From Desulfovirgula sp. (GTDB lineage Bacteria; Bacillota; Desulfotomaculia; Desulfotomaculales; Desulfovirgulaceae), in NCBI GenBank assembly GCA_020725525.1, contig DYEX01000019.1, positions 1 through 38,147 of the forward strand: DNA of 38,147 nt. Direction: 5' to 3'. Below, in pieces: positions 8,228 through 16,424 of this stretch. The notes below the pieces were generated by a model. The model made no database searches and had not been told where the DNA came from. It saw nothing but the letters and a program-made list of their open reading frames with translations. Made by a program: the position numbers and the translations under genes. How positions within the stretch are numbered: position 1 is the first letter of the stretch; each line of letters begins with the position of its first letter.

Positions 8228-8566
8228 CAAATATTCAGTTAAACCGCGATAACTAGAAAGGCACGGCGTTGTCCAGAGCGAACGATTTTGCGGAGCGCCG
8301 GTAACAGCACCCGGTGAAGCGAGGCTGCCGGCTCGGCTCTCGAGGACGCAAGATTAACTAACCGAAAAAAGTTTGAGACACATTGGTGTCAAAGCCTACA
8401 ACGAAGCAAAACTAGTAACGGGCAATCCGCAGAGAGCCAGAGCCGGCCCGAAGCGAACCGTAGTGCTGTCGGCGCGGAGCACATGAGTGAGCGGGACAAC
8501 GCCGTGCCTAAAGCGGCTGACTAAACATTTACTTACGAACCTGTCCTGGGATAAATATTCAGTAAA
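8228..8566. repeat. Family 2 long palindromic element between thiL and tsaE
   Basis: The 460-base gap between tsaE and thiL is almost filled by one imperfect palindrome centred near 8384. A 16-bp perfect outer inverted repeat (AGGCACGGCGTTGTCC at 8259-8274, its complement at 8494-8509) encloses an inner pair (8327-8341 with 8432-8447) and an apical hairpin GACAC ATTG GTGTC (8377-8390). The whole is flanked by the direct repeat AAATATTCAGT (8229-8239 and 8553-8563). There is no convincing reading frame. The left 69 bases recur at 30268-30335 and the right arm recurs degenerately near 29510-29575, so this is a dispersed element, possibly a MITE or a structured RNA. Confidence 0.7.
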
Positions 8567-8598
8567 ACTCAGTAAAACCGTCACTTTGGATTCTTAGC

Positions 8599-9606
8599 CT
8601 AAGAGGCAAAGTGATCGTAGCCGCGGGCCTCCAGGGGGATCAAACGGCCATCGGCCAGTTCCAAAACCATTCCCTTTTCCGCCGGTGTAATCTCACCAAT
8701 GCACCGGCAGTCTTCGCCCGCCGCCGCAAGCTTTTCCTCCACATGCCGGGCCATCCCTGGAGGAGCGGTAAAGACCAGTTCAAAATCCTCCCCCCCGCAA
8801 AAAGCCCAGTCCAGGGGATCGCATCCGGCCAGGGCGGCAACCGTTTTCACCCGGGAGTCCACTGGAATGTCCTGTGCCCGCACCCGGCAGCCCACACCGC
8901 TGGCCCGGCAGATTTCCCGCAGTTCCGCGGCCAGGCCATCGCTCACGTCATCCATGGCCGTAACCCCGGCACAGGACAAGATCCGCCCGGCAGTCAACCT
9001 CGCCCTGGGCTCCAGGTGAACCTGCCGCAGGAAAGCGGCTACCCCGGGGTCAAGGGTTAAATCCGGATGCTGGCACAGGTAGAGCCCGGCTGCGGATTTG
9101 CCCAGACTGCCAGTTACGTAGAGCAAATCCCCCACCCTGGCTCCGCTGCGGTAGACCGCCCGGCCTTTTTCCACAAACCCCAGCAGGGCCAGGTTGATGA
9201 CCAGACGCTCCGGGCTCAACACCGTGTCCCCACCCACAATATTCAGGCCGTACTCCTTTGCCGCCCGCCTGATACCCTGATAAAGCTCGTCTACGTCCTC
9301 CACGGACAGGCGGGTGGGTAGACCCAGGGAAACCACGCCATGAACGGGCCAGCCGCCCATGGCAGCAATATCGCTTACATTAACCGATACAGTCTTGATG
9401 CCTACCTGGGCGGGGGTGGCATAATCCAGCGAAAAGTGGACCCCTTCAACCAGCATGTCGGTGGTGAACAACAGCCACCAGGGGCCTTCCAGGTGTAAAA
9501 CCGCGGCATCGTCCCCTATGCCCTGCACCACCTCTGCCGGCCGGGTGATCAAGTCCCGGGATAAACGGTCTATGAGGCCGAACTCGCCCAGATCGCTAAG
9601 TTTCAA
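8599..9606 (-). CDS. thiL: Thiamine-monophosphate kinase ThiL
   Basis: A 335-residue kinase that phosphorylates thiamine monophosphate to the active diphosphate. The blocks GIGDDAAVL (near residue 27), FTTDMLVEGVHF, VSVNVSDIAAMGG, IVGGDT, TAMDDVSDGLAAEL and CGGEDFELVFT match ThiL in order. The start is taken as TTG at 9606, 16 bases after the thiC stop; the frame is open further upstream but lies inside thiC. The ribosome binding site (AGGGGG, 11 bases upstream) is only fair. It is the last gene of the thiamine operon. Confidence 0.92.
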   Translation of the reverse strand: MKLSDLGEFGLIDRLSRDLITRPAEVVQGIGDDAAVLHLEGPWWLLFTTDMLVEGVHFSLDYATPAQVGIKTVSVNVSDIAAMGGWPVHGVVSLGLPTRLSVEDVDELYQGIRRAAKEYGLNIVGGDTVLSPERLVINLALLGFVEKGRAVYRSGARVGDLLYVTGSLGKSAAGLYLCQHPDLTLDPGVAAFLRQVHLEPRARLTAGRILSCAGVTAMDDVSDGLAAELREICRASGVGCRVRAQDIPVDSRVKTVAALAGCDPLDWAFCGGEDFELVFTAPPGMARHVEEKLAAAGEDCRCIGEITPAEKGMVLELADGRLIPLEARGYDHFAS

Positions 9607-9622
9607 GGCTCTACCATCCCCC

Positions 9623-10924
9623 TCAGCACTCTTCCGCCCTTTCCGCGCCCAGGTACCTGGCCACAATCTCCATGGCACAGAAGTCGCCGCACATGGTGCA
9701 GGCTTTAGTCCCGGCAGGATTGCGTTTCTGACGGTAAAGCCGGGCTTTTGCGGGGTCAATGGCCAGACTAATCTGCGCCTCCCAGTCCAGGGCCTTGCGG
9801 GCCCGGGCCATAGCCAGATCCCATTCCCGGGCTCCCGGCACACCCTTGACCAGATCCGCCGCGTGGGCAGCAATACGGGATGCCACCACCCCTTCCTTCA
9901 CATCATCTATGGTAGGCAGCCCCAGATGCTCGGAAGGGGTTACATAACATAGAAAATCTGCTCCGGCCATGGCGGCCACTGCCCCCCCAATGGCAGCGGT
10001 AATGTGATCGTAACCGGGGGCAACGTCGGTAACCAGGGGACCCAGGACGTAAAAGGGCGCCCCTTTACACAATGCCTTCTGGACCTGTACATTGGCTGCC
10101 ACCTGATCCAGGGGGACGTGTCCCGGCCCCTCCACCATGGCCTGCACACCCGCTTCCCGTGCCCGGTCCACCAGTTCGCCCAGAACAATTAATTCCTGGA
10201 TCTGCGCCCGGTCGGTAGCATCGGCCAGGCATCCCGGCCGCAGGCCGTCCCCCAGGCTTAAGGTGACGTCATACCGCAGGCATATTTCCAGCAGCCGGTC
10301 AAACTGTTCGTAAAGGGGGTTCTCCCGGCCGTTGTGCAGCATCCACCCGGCCAGGAAAGAACCTCCCCGGCTGACAATATCGGTAACACGCCCCTGTCTT
10401 TGCAGGCGGCCAACGGCCTCCAGGGTGACCCCGCAGTGTACGGTAATGAAATCTACCCCATCGGCAGCCTGCTTCTCAATCACGGCAAAAAGGTCGTCGG
10501 CCGTCATTTGCACAATACTTCCCCGCTTTTCCCGGGCCTCGACTGCCGCCTGGTAAATGGGTACGGTCCCTACCGGCACGGGACTCCTGGCAATGATCGC
10601 CCGGCGGCAGCCATCCAGGTCGCCTCCGGTAGAAAGATCCATAACCGCATCGGCCCCGGCCTTTAAGGCGGTTTCCAGTTTAGTCAATTCATCCTCAATG
10701 CTGGGAAAGGCGGTCGAGGTGCCCAGATTGGCATTGATCTTCGTCCGCAGTCCCTCCCCGATACCGCAGGGATCCAGACAAACATGGTTCTTATTGGCGG
10801 GAATAACTACCGTACCGGCGGCAACCTTTTTTAAAATTTCTTCCACCGGTACTTTTTCTTTTTCAGCTACCCGGCGCATGGCCGCGGTTACTTCCCCCGC
10901 CCGGGCGGATAAAAGTTGGGTCAT
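9623..10924 (-). CDS. thiC: Phosphomethylpyrimidine synthase ThiC
   Basis: A 433-residue radical-SAM enzyme that converts aminoimidazole ribotide to HMP-phosphate. The C-terminal cluster motif CTMCGDFC binds the [4Fe-4S] cluster. [44 protein letters not shown] and EGPGHVPLD are family blocks. Its length fits the short clostridial form. The ATG overlaps the stop of the upstream thiD2-thiE gene as ATGA, so the two are translationally coupled. Confidence 0.96.
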   Translation of the reverse strand: MTQLLSARAGEVTAAMRRVAEKEKVPVEEILKKVAAGTVVIPANKNHVCLDPCGIGEGLRTKINANLGTSTAFPSIEDELTKLETALKAGADAVMDLSTGGDLDGCRRAIIARSPVPVGTVPIYQAAVEAREKRGSIVQMTADDLFAVIEKQAADGVDFITVHCGVTLEAVGRLQRQGRVTDIVSRGGSFLAGWMLHNGRENPLYEQFDRLLEICLRYDVTLSLGDGLRPGCLADATDRAQIQELIVLGELVDRAREAGVQAMVEGPGHVPLDQVAANVQVQKALCKGAPFYVLGPLVTDVAPGYDHITAAIGGAVAAMAGADFLCYVTPSEHLGLPTIDDVKEGVVASRIAAHAADLVKGVPGAREWDLAMARARKALDWEAQISLAIDPAKARLYRQKRNPAGTKACTMCGDFCAMEIVARYLGAERAEEC

Positions 10925-12009
10925 GACGAATACCTCCTTGCTTTTTCAATCCGGGAACGCAGTTCGCGGGCAGCGCCGGATACATCTTCTGCTGCCACCA
11001 CTGCCGTGATCACTGCCACCCCGTCAGCCCCGGCAGCAATCACTTCTTCTACGTTGTATGCCTTGATGCCCCCAATGGCCACTTTGGGTATGCTTACCAC
11101 CGGCGCCACCTGCCGCACCAGGTCCACTCCCACCGGGGCCTGGACATCATCTTTGGTATGAGTTTCAAAGACGGGACCTACACCGATATAGTCGGCGCCC
11201 TGCCGCTGGGCCTCCAGGGCCTGTTCCACACTGTGGGTTGAGATGCCGATAATTTTGCCGGGGCCGAGAATGCGCCGGGCCATACCGATGGGCAGATCAT
11301 CCTGGCCTAAGTGTACACCGTCGGCCTCCACCGCCAGGGCTATGTCCACCCGGTCGTTGATAATAAAGGTTACTCCCTCCTCCCGGGTTAAACGACGCAG
11401 CTGGTGTCCAACATCCACCAGCTGGCGGGCCGTAAAGGCCTTTTCCCGCAGCTGCAAAACCGTTGCTCCCCCGGCAATGGCTGCCCGGGCCACCTCCAGC
11501 ACCGGCCGGCCCCGGCTGAACTTATCCCCCGTAATTACGTAAAGGCTGTAATCCACATTGCGGCCTGCAAATTTATCAGAGGGGGCTGCCCCCGCATCCA
11601 GCTGCACCAACCGCGTCACCATTTCCTGTTCCACCACATAAGCAGTATAACGGATCTCCTTAAAAGGAGCATTTACCGGAAAAAGACGGGCATACTCCTC
11701 CAGCACCCGGGTAGCTTCCTGCACCCGTTTAAAGTTGGCCATTACCAGCTGTACAAGATTGGTCTTTTCCTCTCCCGCAGCCGGGGGAGCGGGGGCGGCC
11801 ACGTCACCCGGCACATCCCGGGCCCTGACCAGAACCGTTCCCCGTTCGGGAAAACTTTCCTGCAATATACCCAGGCGGTGCCGCATATCCCTTATGCGCA
11901 TGGTCAACCCGGCATCATCAAGAATAAAGCGGGCTACTTCCTCCACCACCCGTAATCCTTCCCGGGCACGGTTAAAATTGGCATCCAGAACCCGGTAACA
12001 ATCTCCCAC
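10921..12009 (-). CDS. thiE: ThiD2-ThiE fusion: HMP-phosphate kinase / thiamine-phosphate synthase
   Basis: A 362-residue two-domain protein. Residues 1 to about 135 contain two repeats of the pattern [20 protein letters not shown] / [20 protein letters not shown], the ThiD2 domain described as a strictly HMP-P-specific kinase. Residues from about 150 form ThiE ([66 protein letters not shown]), which joins HMP-PP to thiazole phosphate. GTG 12009 was chosen: GGGGGTGG lies just upstream, and any longer version would run into the riboswitch terminator. The fusion accounts for the absence of a separate thiD here. Thiazole genes are also absent from this operon. Confidence 0.9.
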   Translation of the reverse strand: MGDCYRVLDANFNRAREGLRVVEEVARFILDDAGLTMRIRDMRHRLGILQESFPERGTVLVRARDVPGDVAAPAPPAAGEEKTNLVQLVMANFKRVQEATRVLEEYARLFPVNAPFKEIRYTAYVVEQEMVTRLVQLDAGAAPSDKFAGRNVDYSLYVITGDKFSRGRPVLEVARAAIAGGATVLQLREKAFTARQLVDVGHQLRRLTREEGVTFIINDRVDIALAVEADGVHLGQDDLPIGMARRILGPGKIIGISTHSVEQALEAQRQGADYIGVGPVFETHTKDDVQAPVGVDLVRQVAPVVSIPKVAIGGIKAYNVEEVIAAGADGVAVITAVVAAEDVSGAARELRSRIEKARRYSS

Positions 12010-12023
12010 AGTACCACCCCCAT

Positions 12024-12060
12024 AAAAAATACCCATCCACCTGATAAGGAGATGGGTATA
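12024..12060 (-). terminator. TPP riboswitch terminator
   Basis: On the minus strand ATACCCATCT and AGGTGGATGGGTAT pair and are followed by TTTTTTA, immediately before the thiD2-thiE binding site. Its 5' arm can also pair with sequence of the aptamer P1, giving the expected switch. Confidence 0.85.
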
Positions 12061-12075
12061 GTCACTCTGCCGGTC

Positions 12076-12227
12076 ACCCATTTCCCTACGCTGGTATGAT
12101 CCAGATCAGGTTCAAAGGGTAAAGCATTAAACGCTTTTCTCAGCCCGGCACCGCCCCGCCATCAAATCACCCGCATTATTGATAGTAAAAGCGGATGCGA
12201 TGTGAGTACCGGGCACCCCCATGGGTA
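12076..12227 (-). ncRNA. TPP riboswitch
   Basis: The minus strand has GGGCTGAGA, then ACCCTTTGAACCTGATCTGG, then CAGCGTAGGGAA, the canonical THI box. Helix P1 pairs ACCCAT near 12222 with ATGGGT near 12077. The 5' half carries an elongated P3. Thiamine diphosphate binding should stabilise the following terminator and repress thiD2E-thiC-thiL. Confidence 0.96.
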
Positions 12228-12296
12228 TTCACAGTTTTTTTGAATTGTACATTGTATAATTATTCGTGGTTAAAAAAAATTATCCTGCTTTAAATT

Positions 12297-12707
12297 TTAA
12301 ATTACATAGCTTTCGCCCCCAAAATAGTTCTGTTTGTGTTGCCAGGACAGTTCCTCGATCAATGCCTTGACCTTTTCAATGTCAAAGGGTTTGGTCAGGC
12401 AGCAAAGAGCCCCGTTTTTCAGTGCCTGCTCCACGGTCTGCTCGGAAATATAGGCGGTCATGATTATGACCACGGTTTCCGGGGCTATCCTTCTAATGCG
12501 CCGGAGGGCCTCCAGGCCATCCATCAAAGGCATCCGTACATCCATGAAAATGATCTGAGGGCGGATCTGGCGGACCTTTTCAATGGCCACCAGCCCGTTC
12601 TCCGCAGTGTGTACCCGGTGGCCCACTTCCCTGATCAGTATATCCAGCAGGTAACGGACACCAGGCTGGTCATCGACTACCAGAACATCAAGAGTTTCTC
12701 TGGTCAC
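12297..12707 (-). CDS. Stand-alone receiver protein, Spo0F-like
   Basis: A 136-residue single-domain response regulator with a complete phosphorylation site: acidic pair in LVVDDQ, phospho-Asp in FMDVRMP, Thr in IIMTAY and Lys in LTKPFD. The DDQxGxRYLL and MTAY...KPFDIEKVK patterns are close to Spo0F, the relay protein of the sporulation phosphorelay. The start is taken as GTG 12707 (MTRETLDVL) because GGAGG lies eight bases upstream; an ATG six codons earlier has no binding site. A sigma-H-like promoter lies about 75 bases upstream. An alternative is a chemotaxis-type single receiver, but the Spo0F-like motifs and promoter favour sporulation. Confidence 0.85.
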   Translation of the reverse strand: MTRETLDVLVVDDQPGVRYLLDILIREVGHRVHTAENGLVAIEKVRQIRPQIIFMDVRMPLMDGLEALRRIRRIAPETVVIIMTAYISEQTVEQALKNGALCCLTKPFDIEKVKALIEELSWQHKQNYFGGESYVI

Positions 12708-12780
12708 CCATTGCACCTCCGACATGATATGACATGAATTGACATTGAAGTTTAATCTTTCCGTCTGGTCCGGGTTATAC

Positions 12781-12807
12781 TTTCGACACCAATGAAATTA
12801 ATCCTGC
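12781..12807 (-). promoter_or_regulatory. Candidate sigma-H promoter for the Spo0F-like gene
   Basis: On the minus strand GCAGGATTA, an 11-base spacer and GTCGAAA match the Bacillus sigma-H consensus (RnAGGAwWW, 11-12 bases, RnnGAAT) at all but the last base. spo0F of B. subtilis is a known sigma-H target. It is a sequence match only. Confidence 0.5.
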
Positions 12808-12903
12808 CGCGTAATTCATGAATTTCAAGAAAAAATTAAATCAGGCTTGGTAGACACACTATTCTTAATTTTTCAACATACCGTCGAATTACGCCGGTGA
12901 AAC

Positions 12904-14061
12904 TCAACTCCTGTAGACCAGGCATCCATCAATATATGTTTTGATCACCCGGGTGCGGGGATCGAAGGGGTGCCCGCTGAGCACGATGATATCGGCATCC
13001 TTACCCGGTTCCAGGCTGCCCAGCCGGTTCTCCAGGCCCAGTATCCTGGCCGCATCCAGGGTAATGGCCCGCAGGGCTTTTTCCTCCGGCAATCCACCCC
13101 GGACGGTCAGGGCTGCGGACAGCGCTAAATACTGAATCGGCACCACCGGATGATCAGTCATAATGGCAAAAGTAACTCCTGCCTCGGCCAGGACCCGGGG
13201 AGTTTCCAGGGAAATTCCTTTTAATTCTACCTTGGCCCGGTTGGTAATTACCGGCCCCACCACGGCCGTCACCCCCTGGGCCGCCAATTCCCGGGCTACC
13301 AGATAACCTTCGGTGCAGTGCTCCACCACCAGCAAAACGTTAAATTCCCGGGCAATACGCAGGGCGGTCATGATGTCATCAGCCCGGTGGGCATGGACCC
13401 TTAAAGGAATTTCCCGCCGTAGCACAGGCAATAAAGATTCCATTTTCAGATCCCGGCCGGGATTTTCACCCCGTCCGGCAGCGGCAGCTTCCAGCTTACG
13501 CCGGTAATCCTGGGCTTTAGCCAGCGCCTCCCTTAAAAGGGCCGCTGAAGCCATACGGGTGGCGGGCATTTTTTTCTCCCGCCCGTAAGTGCGTTTGGGA
13601 TTCTCGCCCAGGGCGGCCTTCATGCCCGCCGGAGCCAGGACCACCATCCGGTCGACCACCTGGCCGGAGGTTTTAAGGGCCACCATCTCCCCACCGATGA
13701 TATTGGCACTGCCGGGCCCGACAACCACCGTAGTCACTCCGCCCGCCCGGGCATCTTCAAAGCCCAGGTCCAGCGGGTTGACGGCATCAATGGCCCGCAG
13801 GTGAGGGGTCACCGGATCGGTATATTCATTGGTATCATCCCCCTCCTCCCGGTAGATTTCCTCGGCAATGCCCACATGGCAGTGAGCATCAATAAACCCG
13901 GGCATCACCACCAGGCCGCTGGCATCATCCACCTCGACCCCTGCCGGAACCCTCTTTAAAGGGCCTACGGCCACAATTTTGCCCCGTTCAACAAGCACCA
14001 TGCCGGGGTCGTACACCTGCCCGGCCATGGTCATCACTTTCCCACCGGTTATGGCCAGCAT
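12904..14061 (-). CDS. Amidohydrolase family protein (imidazolonepropionase-like)
   Basis: A 385-residue metal-dependent hydrolase of the urease/dihydroorotase superfamily. The first metal motif is GFIDAHCHVG (about residues 55-64). Other ligands are likely in RVHAHRADD, VEHCTEG and MTDHP, and the C-terminal EPGKDADIIVLSGHPFDP is the usual closing beta-sandwich. The substrate cannot be named from sequence; relatives hydrolyse cyclic amides or act as isoaspartyl or prolidase-type peptidases. The start codon overlaps the preceding amidotransferase-like gene by 13 bases, and the pair may act on gamma-glutamyl or other cyclic amide compounds. Confidence 0.85.
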   Translation of the reverse strand: MLAITGGKVMTMAGQVYDPGMVLVERGKIVAVGPLKRVPAGVEVDDASGLVVMPGFIDAHCHVGIAEEIYREEGDDTNEYTDPVTPHLRAIDAVNPLDLGFEDARAGGVTTVVVGPGSANIIGGEMVALKTSGQVVDRMVVLAPAGMKAALGENPKRTYGREKKMPATRMASAALLREALAKAQDYRRKLEAAAAGRGENPGRDLKMESLLPVLRREIPLRVHAHRADDIMTALRIAREFNVLLVVEHCTEGYLVARELAAQGVTAVVGPVITNRAKVELKGISLETPRVLAEAGVTFAIMTDHPVVPIQYLALSAALTVRGGLPEEKALRAITLDAARILGLENRLGSLEPGKDADIIVLSGHPFDPRTRVIKTYIDGCLVYRS

Positions 14062-14798
14062 AATCTGTTCATCTCCTCTTTCCTCATTACTTTATACTTC
14101 CAGGCAGCTTCCACCAGGGCGGCAAAAAGACCCAGAAAGCGACTGTCCCGCTCCCACATGGTTTCGGGATGCCATTGCACTCCCAGGGCAAAGCCCGGAC
14201 CGGTGCTTTCTATGGCTTCAATAATACCATCCACGCACCGGGCAGAAACAATAAAACCGGGAGCAGGCTGCCGTACGGCCTGATGGTGAAAGCTGTTCAC
14301 CCGCATGGCCCGGGTACCTAGGATGCGGGCCAGGCGGGTACCCTCCTCCACCATTATCCCGTGGGTGGCAGACCAGCGGGGGGCCTGCTGGCGATGCTTT
14401 AAACAACCCGCCACCTGAGTAACGATATCCTGATAAATGTCCCCACCCGCGGCAATGTTCAATACCTGTGCTCCCCGGCAGATGCCCAGGACGGGCAGGC
14501 CCAGAGACAGGGCCCGGCGGACCAGGACCAGCTCAAAGGCGTCCCGCTGGGGAGTTATTTCCCCGCAATTCGGCAAGGGTTCTTCCCCAAAATGGACGGG
14601 GTCCACATCACCACCACCCGAGAGGATCAATCCGTCTAAAATATCCGGCCATAAATTCATACCGGCATCCCTTCTGGTGTACGGAAGCAATACCGGCAAC
14701 CCACCGGCTGCCTCCACCGCCTCTGTATAAAACCGGCTTAAAAAAAAACGCGTACCATCTTCGTCCCAGGCGCAGGTAATGCCAATTACCGGCAGCAT
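14049..14798 (-). CDS. Gamma-glutamyl-gamma-aminobutyrate hydrolase family protein (class I amidotransferase fold)
   Basis: A 249-residue peptidase C26 protein. The nucleophile is in GICRGAQVLNIAAGG, the His-Glu of the triad are in VQWHPE, and SGGGDVDP is a family block. Members cleave gamma-glutamyl amides such as gamma-glutamyl-GABA or folate poly-glutamates; the substrate here is not shown. The ATG at 14798 follows GGGGGTG; ten further in-frame residues upstream lack a binding site. It lies 44 bases after mazF and overlaps the amidohydrolase. Confidence 0.88.
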   Translation of the reverse strand: MLPVIGITCAWDEDGTRFFLSRFYTEAVEAAGGLPVLLPYTRRDAGMNLWPDILDGLILSGGGDVDPVHFGEEPLPNCGEITPQRDAFELVLVRRALSLGLPVLGICRGAQVLNIAAGGDIYQDIVTQVAGCLKHRQQAPRWSATHGIMVEEGTRLARILGTRAMRVNSFHHQAVRQPAPGFIVSARCVDGIIEAIESTGPGFALGVQWHPETMWERDSRFLGLFAALVEAAWKYKVMRKEEMNRLCWP

Positions 14799-14842
14799 GG
14801 AAAACACCCCCGACAAAAGAAAAAGCACCTTGTTCAGGCGCT

Positions 14843-15193
14843 CTAGATGTCCACCAGGCCCAGGCTAATTTCCACGGCATGGTTTACTTTGAGCATGGTC
14901 TCGCGGCTTAAGGAGGTAACCTTTTCCATCAGGCGGCTCTTGTCAATGGTGCGAATCTGCTCCAGCAGGATGACCGAATCCTTCTCCAGTCCGCCCGGTC
15001 CTGCCGGCATTTCCACATGGGTGGGAAGCTTGGCCTTGGCAATCTTAGAAGTAATGGCCGCCACAATGGTGGTAGGACTGTACTGGTTGCCAATATCATT
15101 TTGCAGGATTAACACAGGGCGGGTACCACCCTGCTCCGAACCCACAACCGGGCTGAGGTCGGCATAAAAGATGTCGCCACGACGAACCTGCAT
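14843..15193 (-). CDS. mazF: mRNA interferase toxin MazF (EndoA type)
   Basis: A 116-residue toxin. [20 protein letters not shown], then [12 protein letters not shown] and the [12 protein letters not shown] block, closely follow Bacillus EndoA, an ACA/UACAU-type sequence-specific endoribonuclease. The start at 15193 lies four bases after the mazE stop, with GGAGG upstream inside mazE. Nine further in-frame residues upstream are within mazE and unlikely to be used. Confidence 0.93.
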   Translation of the reverse strand: MQVRRGDIFYADLSPVVGSEQGGTRPVLILQNDIGNQYSPTTIVAAITSKIAKAKLPTHVEMPAGPGGLEKDSVILLEQIRTIDKSRLMEKVTSLSRETMLKVNHAVEISLGLVDI

Positions 15194-15197
15194 TGAT

Positions 15198-15467
15198 TTA
15201 CTTGACCTCCGCCACTTCATGTTGCCCCGCCGCTTCTGCCTCCAGCCGGAAATGCTCCGCGGCCAACTCCCGGTTGATCTGGGCCATTTCCTGGTACCCT
15301 TTCTTCAACTGCTCCCGCAGTTGCCGGCGCTTGCGTTCGGCAATATAAAAGCGCATGGCCTCCCGGATCAGTTCGCTCCGGTTAAGTCTCTCCGCAGCCA
15401 CAATCCCGTCCACTTCGGCCAGGAGGTTGTCGGGAAGGCTAATCATAATTCTTTTTACCTGAGCCAC
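15198..15467 (-). CDS. mazE: MazE-type antitoxin, ribbon-helix-helix
   Basis: An 89-residue antitoxin. The N-terminus [40 protein letters not shown] is a ribbon-helix-helix DNA-binding domain as in EndoAI of Bacillus. The acidic, helical C-terminus ([15 protein letters not shown]) would bind MazF. The start is GTG 15467 with AAGGAGG eight bases upstream. A strong promoter lies about 50 bases upstream, and the pair is expected to repress itself. Confidence 0.9.
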   Translation of the reverse strand: MAQVKRIMISLPDNLLAEVDGIVAAERLNRSELIREAMRFYIAERKRRQLREQLKKGYQEMAQINRELAAEHFRLEAEAAGQHEVAEVK

Positions 15468-15516
15468 CAGCCATACCTCCTTAAACTCGACAGCAAAATT
15501 ACCAGTGTAACATAAT

Positions 15517-15545
15517 TATATACACCCGGACGCAGCTTTTGTCAA
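15517..15545 (-). promoter_or_regulatory. Sigma-A promoter of mazEF
   Basis: On the minus strand a perfect TTGACA, a 17-base spacer and TATATA (or TATAAT at 19 bases) lie just beyond the ilvN stop. Confidence 0.8.
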
Positions 15546-15569
15546 TACTTACCTGCTAAGGGGTATAAT

Positions 15570-16073
15570 TTACTGTTCCTGATAATACTTGGCTGCTCCC
15601 GGCCCCCGGCAGAGGGCAATCTTGCCCGTACGCACCATTTCCACAATACCGTGGTCCTCCAGCACCGCGCAAAGGGCATTTATCTTCTCTTCATCACCGG
15701 TTAATTCAATGACCATCGTTTCCCGGTTGACATCCACAATGTTCGCCCGGAAGATTTCAACAATGTCGACAATATCGGAGCGCCGGGCCGCATCCGCCTT
15801 TACCTTGATCAGGGCCAGCTCCCGCTCAATGGATTCACTGCTGTGCAGTTCCTGGATCTTGATTACGTCCACCAGTTTGGACAGTTGCTTAACCACCTGA
15901 TCCAGTTCCCGGTCGTCGCCGTTAACCACGATGGTAATGCGTGTTATGTCCGGCTCCTCTGTATATCCGGCTGCAATACTCTCTATATTGAATACTCTTC
16001 TGCTCAGAAGACCCGAAATCCGGGCCAGCACCCCCGGCTTGTTCAGCACCAGCACCGCCAAGGTATGTTTCAC
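15570..16073 (-). CDS. ilvN: Acetolactate synthase small (regulatory) subunit IlvN
   Basis: A 167-residue protein with an N-terminal ACT domain (KHTLAVLVLNKPGVLARISGL) and the IlvN C-terminal domain (SDIVDIVEIFRANIVDV...EEKINALCAVLEDHGI). It confers valine feedback on acetolactate synthase. GTG 16073 follows GGGGGGA. No catalytic ilvB or other branched-chain gene is near, which is unusual. It may be the end of a broken operon or an extra regulatory subunit. Confidence 0.93.
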   Translation of the reverse strand: MKHTLAVLVLNKPGVLARISGLLSRRVFNIESIAAGYTEEPDITRITIVVNGDDRELDQVVKQLSKLVDVIKIQELHSSESIERELALIKVKADAARRSDIVDIVEIFRANIVDVNRETMVIELTGDEEKINALCAVLEDHGIVEMVRTGKIALCRGPGAAKYYQEQ

Positions 16074-16198
16074 GCCTATCCCCCCGTTCTTTCTGAGATA
16101 CGTTTATTTTAACATAAAACCCGCACATTGAATATCGGATTAACGCAAGAGTCCGTGGTCAAGATCCAGTAGGTATCTCTACCCTGAAAATAGTAATT

Positions 16199-16407
16199 GC
16201 CGCCGTTTGCACGCGCTCGCTCCGTTCGCCTCGCAGGCCAAACTAGTGCTCGACCTCGGGCTCCGGCGGGGTTCCCGGCCCATTCGGCATCCATGCCTCA
16301 GGGGCCGGCCTCGGGCATCCATGCCCTCGGCCCCGCCTCCGCCCTCGGTCTCGCCAAGTTTGGCACCTGCTCGGCTCAAGGTCGCTCGCTTCGTGCAAAA
16401 CGGCGGC
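16199..16407. repeat. GC-rich inverted-repeat element between ilvN and the glutamate synthase genes
   Basis: About 209 bases bounded by the inverted repeat GCCGCCGTTTGCACG (16199-16213) and its near-complement at 16392-16407 (one extra T). Inner arms CGCTCGCT/AGCGAGCG and GCCAAACT/AGTTTGGC pair as well, and the centre contains two copies of the palindrome GGCATCCATGCC (near 16287 and 16315). No gene is evident. It begins 18 bases after the GXGXG gene and may end that transcript. Confidence 0.65.
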
Positions 16408-16424
16408 CATTTATCTTCTGTGGT

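Noticed and set aside
12255-12285. AT-rich T-run between the thiamine riboswitch and the Spo0F-like gene as a terminator
   Set aside because: Only an A/T palindrome is present; no stable stem.
16199-16407. CRISPR-like array from the repeated GGCATCCATGCC
   Set aside because: Only two palindromic copies with no regular spacers; better explained as a palindromic element.
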